In this document: piece after piece, positions 53,124 to 64,000 of the stretch
Layout of the letters: every line of letters begins with the position of its first letter
How positions within the stretch are numbered: the stretch's first letter is position 1
Made by a program: the position numbers and the translations under genes
Source of the DNA: Hydrangea macrophylla
Lineage: Eukaryota > Streptophyta > Magnoliopsida > Cornales > Hydrangeaceae
Direction of reading: 5' to 3'
Assembly: GCA_033977485.1 (NCBI GenBank)
Contig: CM066993.1
Coordinates: 25,534,001 to 25,598,000, forward strand
Length of the DNA: 64,000 bases
Notes under the pieces: generated by a model
What the model was told of the DNA's origin: nothing
Database searches by the model: none
The model's input: only the letters and a program-made list of their open reading frames with translations

Positions 53124-56100
53124 AGTCCCAGGACGGATCCCAAGGAGCACACTTCAGGGAAAACTAGAACTTCATCACGCAGTCCTTGAGATAAAGAGTC
53201 GCCACCTAATTTTTATCGTGAAGAAGGAAACCCAAATTCAACTCACCCAAAATTGAATAAGGTTACTCGCCCTTCATTACCAAAAACTAGGTTCGGGGAT
53301 CTTGGTACAAGAGAGGAAGAAGCCCAAGCAAGACTAAAGCACCCCCTCCTCGCCCTACCGAATGGTAGGCCTTGATTCAAATATCCTTGTTCTTAATTCA
53401 TAATTGGTGTTGTTTTCTCAAACATACTAGATAATATATATACATGTCAAAAGGGAACATCGAATGAAAATCATGTCAAGAGATTAAATCAAGTCGAAGA
53501 CGGATGCACATGCAGTACAAGAGAGAGGTATACTTACAGTGGTTAGTCCCGCCCGGGACCGATGCAAGTAAAAGAAACATATCATGATATGCAAAAGGGA
53601 ACGAGAAGACTTACATTGGGTTGACTCAAGCGGAGTCGCAAAAAGCAAAAAGGAAGGAAACATGTAATGTAATCATGCAACAATCCGAGGTAAGATGTCT
53701 CTAACATATAAGCATATAAACGAGGACTATCCTAAAGGAAATGTGTCGTTGAAAATAAAGTTGTAAACCTAGAAAAATTCTAAGAGAAATGATAAAAATA
53801 GTACATGATACATGGGCACTAAGGCACATGTAGACGAGGCAAGCCAATAAATTGAAATTTGGATTCACGACATTAAATTCTCTGCACTAAGATACCAAGG
53901 AATACCCAAGCATTGAAAAAACAGAAGCAAACAAATTATATGCATGAAAAACAAAGAAGACATGTCATCAATCAAATTTCAAGATTCAGCAACCTCTAAT
54001 GAATCCTATCAAAAGTGGTCTTAAACATAAGTTGGGTTAAATCCTTTTTATAGAAAGTTAGATACATGTCTTAGGGAACTTCTCCAAAAAGTAGAACCTC
54101 TTTATCATTTTTGAAGCTTGAGAAATAAATGTTTTGGGAACAATGGATCAGGACTGTCCACTATTCTTGTAAAAATCATAATTTATTCTACAAAAATCAG
54201 GTGAAGTTCTTTTTGGTGTCAAAAGAAATTTATTTCATTGAAGTTTGTGACAAAAATAATCCCATGTACATGTCATCATCTTAAGGTTTTGAAAAGTTGT
54301 TTCAAACAGACTCTGTTATTCTGGAAATTTGGTATCATATGACAAAAGAATTCAAATCATAATAGAAATTCATAAATCATGCTAATCAAGTTAATCTAAG
54401 CTTTTGATCTCTCATCTAATTATCCTAGATGATTTATTAACCTAGTTTTATTCATCGATTCTTATTGAGTGATCAAGGTATGACTATTTTGTAAACATAA
54501 TCATAATTGTACTTAAACTCATAAAATTCCAGAATAGTTGTATCAACTTCAAACGCTTAGAAAATGATCTTAACTCGATTGTATGCTCACGATTTTACAT
54601 CGGCATGTAGATACATGAGTTAGGAATCATTCCCAAAAAGCAAAACATCGATAACTATTATAGATTTTGTGAAATTCAAGCACAAAGAGACTATGTTCAA
54701 ATCTGTTAACCGATTTCTGAACAATTTCTAAAAATAGCATATGGATCCTAGGGTAATCAAAACGGATCAAATGATAGCTATGTCATCAAAGTTTACCCAG
54801 AAAATTTGAAATCCATCAAACTATGGGTTTTAATGGACCAAATCTTATGGATGAAACCAATCTGTTTTGCTGAATTTTATCAAGTTCATTTTAAAGTGTC
54901 ATTTTAAAGTGTTAGAAAAAACATCTTAGGTGATGATTGAAGTTTATTAGAGAGATCAAACTCATAGATCAACTTAATTATCATGATTCCCAATCAATTT
55001 AGCCCTCAAGTTCTATGAAGAACTTTAGATCATAGATCAAAGGGACTTACAAATATCCTATTGGAGATGAAATTCAATAAGAATTCTAGGTAATAAGAAT
55101 AATCAAGAGATAGGTATAAACATAGGAATCATCCTTCTCATAGATCATACTTCAAAAATATCATAGAATTCAAAATAGATACATATATATAGTCATGGAT
55201 TTAAATTAAAACATAAGTATGAAATCAAAGTTGAAAATCAAGGTGAAAATCAATCTCTAATCACGAATATTCAACAAAATCAAAAGAGACTTGGATTTAG
55301 CCATGTGAGTGTGTGAAGAACAAGGAAGGAAGAAGATGAGTGCTCTAACAAATAAAGTAAAACTAAGCTAGATCCAAATCTTATAGATGTATACATACAA
55401 AAATAAGAATTAGAGATGAATATTGATGTCTACCTCTTAGAGGATTTTCAATTATCCAATCAAAGTTGATTTGAAGATCTTCTTTTTCAAGGGTTCTTCA
55501 AGCTCTTCAAGCATTCACCCATGGAAGTTAATGGAGGCAATTGATGTCTAATTCTTCTAATCTAATTATCTTGAGATTAGTTTTGTAAAACTTTCATTCA
55601 TAATTCACTTCCTATCTCTAGAAATCTCTTTAAAATTCTAAGCATATTCCCCTCTCTTTTCTAAGTATATTCAATTGTGTACTTAAAGCTTCTTCAAGAT
55701 ATTCCAAGATCACTCAAGATGATCTCATATGAGATGAATGAGAACTATATATAGAGTTTTGAAAACATAACTCTTAAGTTTCAGGGTTAAAACAGGGATT
55801 TTAGAGAGCAGAAAAGAGCTAAAATGGCCATTTCGGTGGCTAAACGCAGTTTTCAGGCAATTTCCTCGTAATTGGAGGCTTCTAGAAGGGTTCAGAACTA
55901 AAAAAGCTTGATGGAGGGGGCACATGGTTGGTGGCAGCTTAGGTGGGATCCTCCGTCCCCTAAGTGGGACCCGCCACCTATTTTTTGTGATCCCCTGGTT
56001 GCCCTTAAGCTCTATTTAAAATATTACGTTCACTACTTTTCTCGATTTTCGTAAAAATGATTTTTGGTGTCCAAAATCGTCCATTTACGTACCGTTGGAA

Positions 56101-56527
56101 AGCTGTCAAGTTGAATTTTAGTATAATAATATTCCAGGAGGTTTTGAAATAAAAATTAAAGTCCAATTGAAGTCCGAAAGTCCTTCAGAACTTTCATCAT
56201 CTTTTTGAAATCAAATGACGTCATTTCCACAATTGCTTTCAATTGTGCGTCGATTTTGAACTTTTCTTCAAAATTGAATCCCTGTGTGTTTAGAACACTT
56301 CATGTTCATATAACCCTAAGTGAATATGAATTCTGAGAGATGATTTTGACAAAATCGAGATTTTATTCATGGAAAAAGGCTTTTCTGAGCTTGAAGTCAC
56401 TTTTCGAAGTTCGATCTTTCGATTGTGTGGAATCCAGTACCTTCCACAGGGTACTTTTTGTCATTGAATCATCCAAGATGTTGTCCACCCTAAATCATAT
56501 CAGTGTGGTCGAAACTGGGTATCTACA
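53124..56527 (-). repeat. 5' LTR of D (3404 bp)
   Basis: Full-length match to the split 3' LTR. The + strand ends gggtatctaca, so on the minus strand it starts TGTAGATACCC. The other end is defined by loss of similarity at agtcccagg (53124), where both other copies also diverge. Confidence 0.85.
55722..55756 (-). promoter_or_regulatory. Candidate core promoter in 5' LTR of D
   Basis: CTCTATATATAGT on the minus strand (55744-55756) with the ATCTCATATGAGAT palindrome just downstream, near the expected start site. About 770 bases inside the LTR. Confidence 0.5.
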
Positions 56528-59306
56528 GGTGTTAGGTCCCCCCTAAGCCGCCACCTATATGTTGCCCCCGCCATTGAGCTTTGTGAGTTCCAGACCCTTC
56601 TAGAAGCCTCCCATTGCAAAAAAATTGCCTGGAAACAGTATTTAGGCACCGAAATGGCCATTTTAACCCTTTTCTGACCTCTAATATCTCTGTTTTCACC
56701 TTCTAACTTAAGAGTTAAGTTTTCAAAACTCTATAAATAGATCCATATGAGATCATCTTTCACACACAAGTACATATAGAGGAGAGTATATAGAAAAGAG
56801 AAGTACATACAAGTGAATAGACTTGCAAAACACTTTCAATTTAAGAGAGATTTCTAGAGAGATGAAGTGAATTATGAATTAAAACTTTCTAAGCTAATCT
56901 CAAGTTAATTAGATTAGAGATTTTGACATCAAATTGCTTCCCTTAACTTCCATGGATGAGTGCATGAAGAACTTGAGGAACACTTGAAGAAGAAGACTCT
57001 TCAATTCAACTTTGGTTGCATAATTGAGAATCCTCCAAGAGGTAGACATCATAATTCATCTCTAATTCCTTCTTTTATATATAGATCTATAAGACTTGGA
57101 TCTAGTTTAGTTTTATTTTGTTTGTTAGAACACTCATCTTCTTCCTCTCTTGTTCTTCACACACTCACATAGCTAGATCCAATCTTTTTTTTTATTTTAT
57201 TGGTAATTCTTAAATAGAGATGATTTTCACTTTTGTTTCTCATCTTTGATTTCATTCTTCTATTTTAGTTTAGATCCATGCATACATGACTATATATATG
57301 TATCTACTTTGAATTCTATGATGGTTTAGAAGGATGATCTATGAGAAGGATGATTCCTATGTTCATTTTTTTCTCTTGATTATTCCTATAACCTAGAATT
57401 CCTATTGAATTTCATCTCCAATAGGATATTTGTAAGTCCCTTTGATCCATGATCTAAAGTTCAAAGAACTTGAGGGCTAAATTGATTGGGAATCATGATA
57501 ATTAAGTTCATCTATGAGTTTGATCTCTCTAACAAGCTTCAACCATCACCTAAGATGTTTTTTTTTCTCATACTTTAAAATGAACTAGATAAAATTCAGC
57601 AAAATAGATTGGTTTTGTCCATAAGATTTGGTCCATCAAAACCCATAGTTTGAGGGATTTCAAATTTTTTGGGTAAACTTTGATGAATTAGCTTTCATTC
57701 GATCCGTTTTGAGAGTCATTAGGATCTATATGCTATTTTTAGAAATTGTTGAGAAATCGGTGGACATATTTGAACATAGTCTCTTTGTACTTGAATTTTA
57801 GATAATCTATAATAGTTATCGATATTCTGCTTTTCGGGGATGATTCCTAACTCATGTATCTATATGCCGATGTAAAATTGTGAGCATACGATCGAATAAA
57901 GATCATTTTCTAAGCATTTAAAGTTGATAAAACTATTCTGGCATTTTCTAGATTTAACTACAAAGATGATTATGTATACAAAATGGTCATATCTTGATCA
58001 CTCAACAATAATTAATGAATAAAACTTAACTTAGGAGTCATCTAGGATAATTTGATGAAGATCAAAAGCTTAGATTAACTTGATTAACATGATTCATGAA
58101 TTTCTATTATGTTTTGCATTCCTTTGTCAAATGATACCAAACTTCCAGAATAATAGAGTTTGTTTAAAACAACTTTTCAGAAATCTTAAGTTCATGACAT
58201 GTCCATGAGATTATTTGTTTCCTAAACTACAATCAAATAGCTTTCTTTTGACACCAAATAGAGCTTCACATGATTTTTGTAGAATTAATTATGATTTTTA
58301 CAAAAACAGTGGACAGTCCTAATCCACTGTTCCCAAAACTCTTATTTCTCAAACTTTAAAAATGGTAAAGAGGTTCTACTTTTTGGAGACGTTCCCTAAA
58401 CATGTATCTAACTTTTCTGTAAAAGGGTTTTAACCCAGCTCATGTTTAAGAACACTTTTGATAGGAGTCATTAGAGGTTGTTGAATTTGGAAATTTGATT
58501 GATGACATATTTTCCTTGTTTTTTATGCATATCATTTGTTTTCTTGTATTTTTGCAATGCTTGGGTATTTCTTGGTGTCTTAGTGCAAAGAATTGAATGC
58601 CGTTGATCCGGACTTCGACTTGTGGATTTGCCTCGTCTACATGTGCCTTAGTGTCCATGTATCATGTATTATCTCTATCTTTTCTCTTAGAATTTTTTTA
58701 GGTTTACAACTTTGTTTTCAATGACACATTTTCTTTAGGTTAGTCTCCATTTATATGATTATGTGTTAGAGACATCTTATCTAGGATTGTTGCATGATTA
58801 CATTGCACGTTTCCCTTCTTTTTGCTTTTTACGACTCCGCTTGAGTCAAACCAATGTAAGTCTTCTCATTCCCTTTTGCATATCTTAACATGTTTCCGTT
58901 ACTTGCATTGGTCCCGTGTGGGACTAGCCACTGTGAGTATACCTCTCCGTTGTATTGCATATGTAAGTCTTCTCATTCCCTTTTGACATGTGTATATTTA
59001 TCTAGTATGTTTGAGGAAACAACACCAATTATGAATTAAGAACAAGGATATTTGAATCAAGGCCTACCGTTCGGTAGGGTTTGGAGGGGAGGCTTTAGTC
59101 CTACTTGGGCTCCTTCCCCTCTCGTACCAAGACCCCCGAACCTAGTTTCTGTAATGAAGGGCAAGTAACCTTATTCAATTTTGGGCCAGTCAAACTTGGG
59201 TTTCCTAATTCCCGATAAAAATTAGGTGGCAATTCTTTATCTCTAGGATCGCATGAGGAAGTCATAGTTTCCCTGAAGTGTGCTCCTTGGGGTATGTCCC
59301 GAGACA
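56528..59306 (+). repeat. 5'-truncated LTR of G (about 2.78 kb)
   Basis: Inverted match to 53124-55932. Contains a TATA box, CTATAAATAG (56731-56740), with ccatatgagatc just downstream. Ends tgtcccgagaca. The missing U3 start means that upstream promoter elements are gone. Confidence 0.83.
56731..56740 (+). promoter_or_regulatory. TATA box in LTR of G
   Basis: CTATAAATAG at the place of the TATA in both LTRs of D. The closest to a canonical plant TATA among the copies. Confidence 0.55.
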
Positions 59307-60843
59307 CTATCGAGGGATAACGCCAAGACCCACCCCTCATCCACGCATTTAATGGTCCACAATCTGGCAAATCTGCTGGGATTTGAACATGAAACCGATG
59401 GTTTCTTGTTCTTCGAGGGTTTGACTTGAGCCAAAGAATATCCTTGTGAATTCGATAATCATGTTGTTTCTACTTGCATTTGCACTTGCATTGTTCTTTC
59501 ACCACAACTGCTTGAGACCATTGCCTTGTGGGTAGAGGGCCCCCTTTACTCTATTTGTCAAGAGACTTTGGTAGCTTGTAGTCACAATTAGCCTTGTACC
59601 GCGTGCGGTATATAGAGCTCATGTGTGAACGACACACCCTCGGGGAGGCAATCACCCACACCACTGAGCTTGATAATGGACCCTTTATGAGACTAAAACT
59701 CAGCCTTTGCATATAGTTTCTATAGAACTCTTCAATTAGCATTTTTATTCTCATCTTTGATTAAGACAATGTGATGAATTATTTGTGTTTGCCCATAAGG
59801 GATTATGTGGATGATGAGGATGTGTATGCGAAGGCATCATCAAACCTTGTATGGTGGATTCCTTTAGCATAGTATGGTCTTTATCCGAACATTCAGTCAT
59901 TATTCAAGGACAATTTTTGAAAATTTTGAAAATACAAACACTTCTTTGAAAAACCCGAGTCTTTTGAAAATTTTGGGAATATCCTTTTTGAAAATTCGCT
60001 TTGAAATTCACTTTCGCAAAATCCTTTCAAAAATCTCCCCTTAGATTTTAGAGAATTTAAAAAATTCCTACTTTGATGATTCAATTTTAAAAGATCTCGA
60101 ATTTCTACTTTGGTTTTCAAGAAAAAGCATGATTCCCACACCTTGATGATTCAATTTCGAATTTTTCCTCTCAGATTTTAGATATTCCAATTTCATACCT
60201 CGATTTTCAAGAATCATAATTTTACACCACAAGCATTGATGGTTCAAGAATGTTTTTGAAAAATTACAAATCTCTTTTTTAAGAGTTTCATGAAATATTC
60301 AATTTTGTAAACATGAGCCATCAAGAATTTCAAAGCTAAAAATCCTTGGATAATGATTGGATTAGTAAGGTAATTAGCATACTCAAGGAATCTTATGTAC
60401 TTATGTGTTGATATGCTAGGTCTAAGCTAGATTAAGGTGAATTGCATTTAGATTAGATTGCATTTCATCTACATTGCATACACTACACGAACATTGCATA
60501 TACGACTCACGAGTGCAATGCCTCTAATATACTTTTGGAAAGAAAAGAGTTGTTTTCCTCAGAATTTTTGAAAATGATATCTTCAATTTTAAGAAATTTT
60601 TTTTGAAATGGAAAAACTTTTCCATCTTTGATTTTCCATATTTGTAAATCCACTTTTGTAAATATCATTCTTTGAAAATTCTTTTGCAATAAAGATACCT
60701 GATTATTTTTAAAATCCCTAATAAAATCATAAAAGAAGATAGGACCAAAAAGTTGTACTCCTTCCTGGGTCAGAGCTTCAAACACTCGTTTGATTAGATC
60801 AGGGTTTGAAGAAGGAATCTCCAAGTAGACTAGAGTTGAGGGC
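59307..60843 (+). other. 5' leader of G
   Basis: Mirrors the leader of D. Begins ctatcgagggataacgcc. No long sense frame and no clear PBS. Confidence 0.55.
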
Positions 60844-62141
60844 ATGACATACGAAGCTGATATGGAAGCCAGATTGGCCGCAATACAATCTACGTTGGAT
60901 CAGAATAGAGAATTGAACCGGGAACAACTCACTACTATGATAAGAATGATTGAGCAACTGAAAAATATGCCACACAATTGCCTCTGGTGCATCATGAGGA
61001 AGAGGGCTTTCGGGAGACAATTCAACCAAGGTTCAACTAGATCAGGAAACTCAAAACAAGTTGGCTAAAATCAACGAGCTAGAAAGTGTGATTAGGAAAA
61101 GCAAAGGGGTGGATGAGTATTTGTTCGACGTTAAGGGGTTATGTGATGCTCTGAAAGCCAAGCTCCCAGAGAAGTTTAAGATGTCGCATATTGAATTCTT
61201 CAATGGAACCGGAAATCCAAAGAGCCATATGAGGCTTTATGTGGGAACTTTGCAACCTATGGGTATTGAGTCTGACATCTTTGCTCTACTATTTCTAAGA
61301 GTTTTGAGTGGGCAGCACTTTCATGGTACCTGACACTAGAACCAGCCATAACCAGAGATTAGGAGGCATTGCCCAAAGCTTTCATGGCTCAGTATTCGTA
61401 CAACCAGTCATTTGTTTTAACTACAAGAGATCTAGAGACCACTAGACAGGAGTGTAGGAAATCCTTCGCAGGTTTCCTTACTCGATGGAGGGAAAAAGCT
61501 GCTCAGATGACTAGTAGGCCGACAGAAAAAGATCAAGTCCAAATGATCATCAAAAACCTACAACCCGAGCACTTGGAGAGGCTAGAATTCCAGTCCATTG
61601 TGAGCTTTGAATAGCTATTCGATGTGGGGACTTTAATAGAAGATGCCATCAGGGACGGAAAAATCAAGAAAGAAAGCACAAGCAATCGGTACGGGAATAT
61701 AGAAAGGCCAGTCTATCATCAGCTTATTGACATCAACATGTTATCTCCTCAGCCTTTTCACAAAGAGCGTAGAAGCATGGCTAACGCAAGATGGATCAAA
61801 GTCAAAAGCAGTCGAAAGAGAAAAGAGAATTTTTCGATTTGGGAATGTCGCTAAGCACTACACTTGAGAGAATGCCAAAAAAGGGGTATTTGCAGAAATT
61901 GGAACCTAAACCAGAGCCAAATCCGCTTCCACCGGGTTTCAAAAATGATTTCTATTACGATTTTCATCAAAGTCGTGGACATAGCACAGATAGATGCCAG
62001 AGACTTCGTCATGAGATTGGGGACTTGATTGAAAAAGGGGTCATCTCCCCTCATCCCGCTCAACCAAATGTTCAGAAAAATCCTCTCCCTAATCATAAGG
62101 GGAACTTGCCAAATGTCAATTTTGTGGAAAAAGGGTCATAG
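60844..62141 (+). pseudogene. gag: Gag of G (degenerate)
   Basis: MEARLAAIQSTLDQNRELNR opens the coiled coil. A frameshift near 61000 leads to AKINELESVIRKSKGVDEYL, IEFFNGTGNPKSHMRLYVGT. After stops at about 61331-61360, MAQYSYNQSFVLTTRDLETT, FAGFLTRWREKAAQM and MIIKNLQPEHLERLEFQ follow. The last part is FYYDFHQSRGHSTDRCQRLR, the CCHC-like region with the first C replaced by Y. The final section ends at TAG 62139. Same protein as in D, broken at different positions. Confidence 0.88.
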
Positions 62142-62613
62142 ATTTATAACCCTATGATCTACATCACATCCCTGGATCATCCAGCCGTAGATGTTCATCT
62201 CCCAGAAAATGCTACAATTGTATCTTGAGGAATGAGGAAGAAGAAGAGTGGCTTGAAGAAACACTAGCCTTTAAAGAAGCAATAGCCAACAGAAATCTCA
62301 CAATTGAATGGTGGGATCCCAATACCATCACCGATGACTCGATCTGGCATAAAGAAGAAAAGCCATAGAAGTAATCATCGAGAAAGAAAGCACTGAGCCA
62401 ATAGAAGAATTGGTGAAATCTGTCAAAAGCCTTGAATCCAAAGATAATGATCTCATTACAATGATGGAAGAAGAAGAAGAAGATTGGTGGTACGAAGATG
62501 ATTCCGTTAATAACACCATAATCCCCGATGATTCTTTTTAGAAAATCACTACTGGCAGTGAAAAGTTAGCCAAAGAACTTGAGTCTATTTAGATTGCCAA
62601 TGAAGCCAACCAC

Positions 62614-63320
62614 TTGACCCACTTTGGACATCATTTTAAACCTCATGAGATGGAAAATTGTGGAAAAGAAGCATGGAATAAAAAAGGAGTTATCAAAGCA
62701 AAAGAGGCTGATAAGGGAACCATGAGCGAAGAAGAAAATGAAATCCTAACACAGTTGAAGAAAACACAAGCTTGGATCTTAGTATGGGGATTGCTTATGA
62801 CCTCTCATAAACACAGGCAGGCTATGCTCGATACAATCAACCGATTGGATATTTCTGTCGATACTACTCCCGAAGATTTGGTGAACATGATCTCTACAAA
62901 ACCTTGTAAGCCTGTAATCACATTCATAGATGAAGATTTACCGCCACAAGGGGCACACCACAATAGGGCTCTATACATCACTATACACTGCTTGGGGAAT
63001 AGAGTACGAATTTGCTTAGTAGACAACGAATCAGCTTTGAATGTATGTCTTCTCCAAACAGCTCTCAGAATGGGACTATCTATTTCAGAACTTTTGCCAT
63101 CAACACAGACTGCGAGGCTTATGATAATACTAAAAGGGCTATTGTGGGAATGATTAAGCTGAAAATTGAAGTTGGGCCATTGAAAAAAGAAGCTGAATTC
63201 CAAGTGATTCATATTCCAGCTAGCTTCAATCTGCTATTGGGACGCCCGCGGTTACATATAAATGATGCAGTCGCTTCCACTCTCCACCAAAAAGTCAAGT
63301 TTATACGGAAGAGGATGTCG
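62614..63320 (+). pseudogene. pol: Protease of G (one frameshift)
   Basis: A 179-aa open stretch: LMTSHKHRQAMLDTINRLDI, PEDLVNMISTKPCKPVITFI, GAHHNRALYITIHCLGNRVR, active site LVDNESALNVCLLQTALRMG (the family G after DN is E). A frameshift near 63110 leads to VGMIKLKIEVGPLKKEAEFQ and PASFNLLLGRPRLHINDAVA, the second half with the LLGRP strand. The changed active site would inactivate it. Confidence 0.85.
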
Positions 63321-64000
63321 TGACAATCTTCGGAGATAGTTGGATCAAGGAAGAAGGGACAAGCCATAGCCCTGTACTAGAAGTCCAAACACCGGAAGAT
63401 GAAAATGAGCTAGGAGGATTCAACTTTATGGGAATGCTAGATGAAGAAAAGAAGCTATATGGAGTTCAACAAAAATTCGTTTGGGATCGACTCAGCTATG
63501 ACAAAGAAAAGAGATTTCCTGATGCATCTGTCTGGGGCGAAGAAATCACTCCGTTCAAGAAGAAGAAGCCATTCATAACCGAACACGAGTATAGAAAGAT
63601 GTTTGAGAGAGGAAACCCAGTTGCCGAAGATCTACAAGAAGAAGTGGGACAGAATTGGATCCCTGAAGTCATGCAATTGTACTTTGACCAGTATGAAAAT
63701 CCTAAAGTGGCTCACATGGTGTGAAAGATGAATTATTTTCCTGGAATGGGACTGGGTCATCATCGACAAGGGATAACCGAACCACCTAACTTCCATGAGC
63801 AGAAAGATAAATCTGGGCTTGGGTACCAATTGACTGAAGAAGATAAGAAGCACATGATAAAAGGAAAAGAACCAATGGTTGTTTCTGGGTCAAGAATCCT
63901 GAATGGGTACTTCGTGAAGGAAGGTGATGACTTCCCCTTTTGCGGATTCCCTGAACCGTGGTATGATCTAGCTACCATGAGCATCAAGCCTAAGTTTGAG
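63320..64000 (+). pseudogene. pol: Protease-RT linker of G, cut by window end
   Basis: ELGGFNFMGMLDEEKKLYGV, KFVWDRLSYDKEKRFPDASV, then after TGA at 63722 the G-patch-like YFPGMGLGHHRQGI and EGDDFPFCGFPEPWYDLATM. The frame is open at the window edge and RT should follow beyond it. Confidence 0.8.

Larger units (their letters stand above)
48520..55932. repeat. Left arm of large inverted repeat (D half)
   Basis: The left arm pairs with 56528-64000 read in reverse. Matching landmarks (gag, leader, LTR) all have coordinate sums near 112,460-112,480, so the centre is near 56,235. Arms are about 7.4 kb and the unpaired centre is about 590 bp of LTR present only in D. Confidence 0.85.
26631..56527 (-). 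mobile_element. Tat/Ogre-type retrotransposon D (contains element E)
   Basis: Minus-strand element: 5' LTR 56527-53124, leader, gag, protease, linker, RT, RNase H, aRNH, integrase (to about 45230), antisense mobile-domain-like gene, tandem arrays, PPT, and 3' LTR 40586-26631 split by element E. Without E it is about 19.3 kb, which fits large Ogre-type elements. LTRs begin TGTAGATACCC. Gag, protease (DNGSSLNV signature) and dual RNase H support the Tat clade. Stops and frameshifts make it inactive. The 5-bp flanks (ttaag left, ggtgt right) do not match, so its ends may have been rearranged. Confidence 0.85.
56528..64000 (+). mobile_element. Tat/Ogre-type element G, same family as D, inverted and partial
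   Basis: Plus-strand copy: 5'-truncated LTR, leader, gag, protease, linker, running off the window. The LTR lacks its first roughly 600 bases and begins at the exact base where the LTR of D ends. Coding parts carry frameshifts and stops but fewer than D in places. Confidence 0.85.

Noticed and set aside
59370..59400. tRNA-like T arm (tgttcaaatccc on the minus strand)
   Set aside because: No acceptor stem, anticodon arm or D arm could be fitted around it, and the equivalent site in D has lost it.

Overview
This window is intergenic, repeat-packed DNA from a flowering plant. I find no intact host gene, no rRNA or tRNA gene and no CRISPR array. Nearly everything belongs to nested Ty3/gypsy LTR retrotransposons: a Tekay/Del-like chromovirus grade, an Athila-like element, and several Tat/Ogre-type elements with dual RNase H. 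This mix and the depth of nesting point to plant heterochromatin, probably a eudicot. The species cannot be named from the sequence.

Layout. (1) 1-12248: a decayed + strand Ty3/gypsy element (H) with partial 5' LTR, tRNA-iMet-type PBS, an acidic pre-gag ORF, gag, protease, RT and the start of RNase H. A 7.9-kb minus-strand element (3601-11459, target duplication ACGAG/ACCAG) sits inside its RT. That inner element has 2.3-kb LTRs and an intact gag but no pol. (2) 12249-21160: a Tat LTR fragment split by an 8.4-kb minus-strand Athila-like element (12555-20950, perfect CCCAC duplication). Its two LTRs are 1370 bp each and it carries one intact 866-aa gag-protease ORF, again without RT or integrase. 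(3) 21161-26630: Tat-type remnants, including an LTR end and tandem arrays. (4) 26631-56527: a large minus-strand Tat element (D) with 3.4-kb LTRs and a degenerate gag-PR-RT-RH-aRNH-IN. It also has an antisense gene-like insert resembling the plant mobile domain. Its 3' LTR is split by a second complete Tat element (E, 28719-39282, perfect AGTAT duplication), which has its own spliced-looking antisense ORF. (5) 56528-64000: a + strand copy of the D family (G), truncated in its 5' LTR and running off the window. It is head-to-head with D and forms an inverted repeat with arms of about 7.4 kb.

How the parts relate. Two elements (gag-only and gag-protease-only) keep long open frames while lacking polymerase, so if mobile they would need enzymes from related autonomous elements. 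H is a decayed relative of the first. Both non-autonomous elements carry, in their LTRs, clusters of CpG-rich palindromes arranged in pairs with short linkers. This is the most unusual pattern in the window. By eye, LTR divergence is lowest for the Athila-like element (about 1.5%), then the gag-only element (about 3%), and highest for E (about 8%), which fits their ORF integrity.
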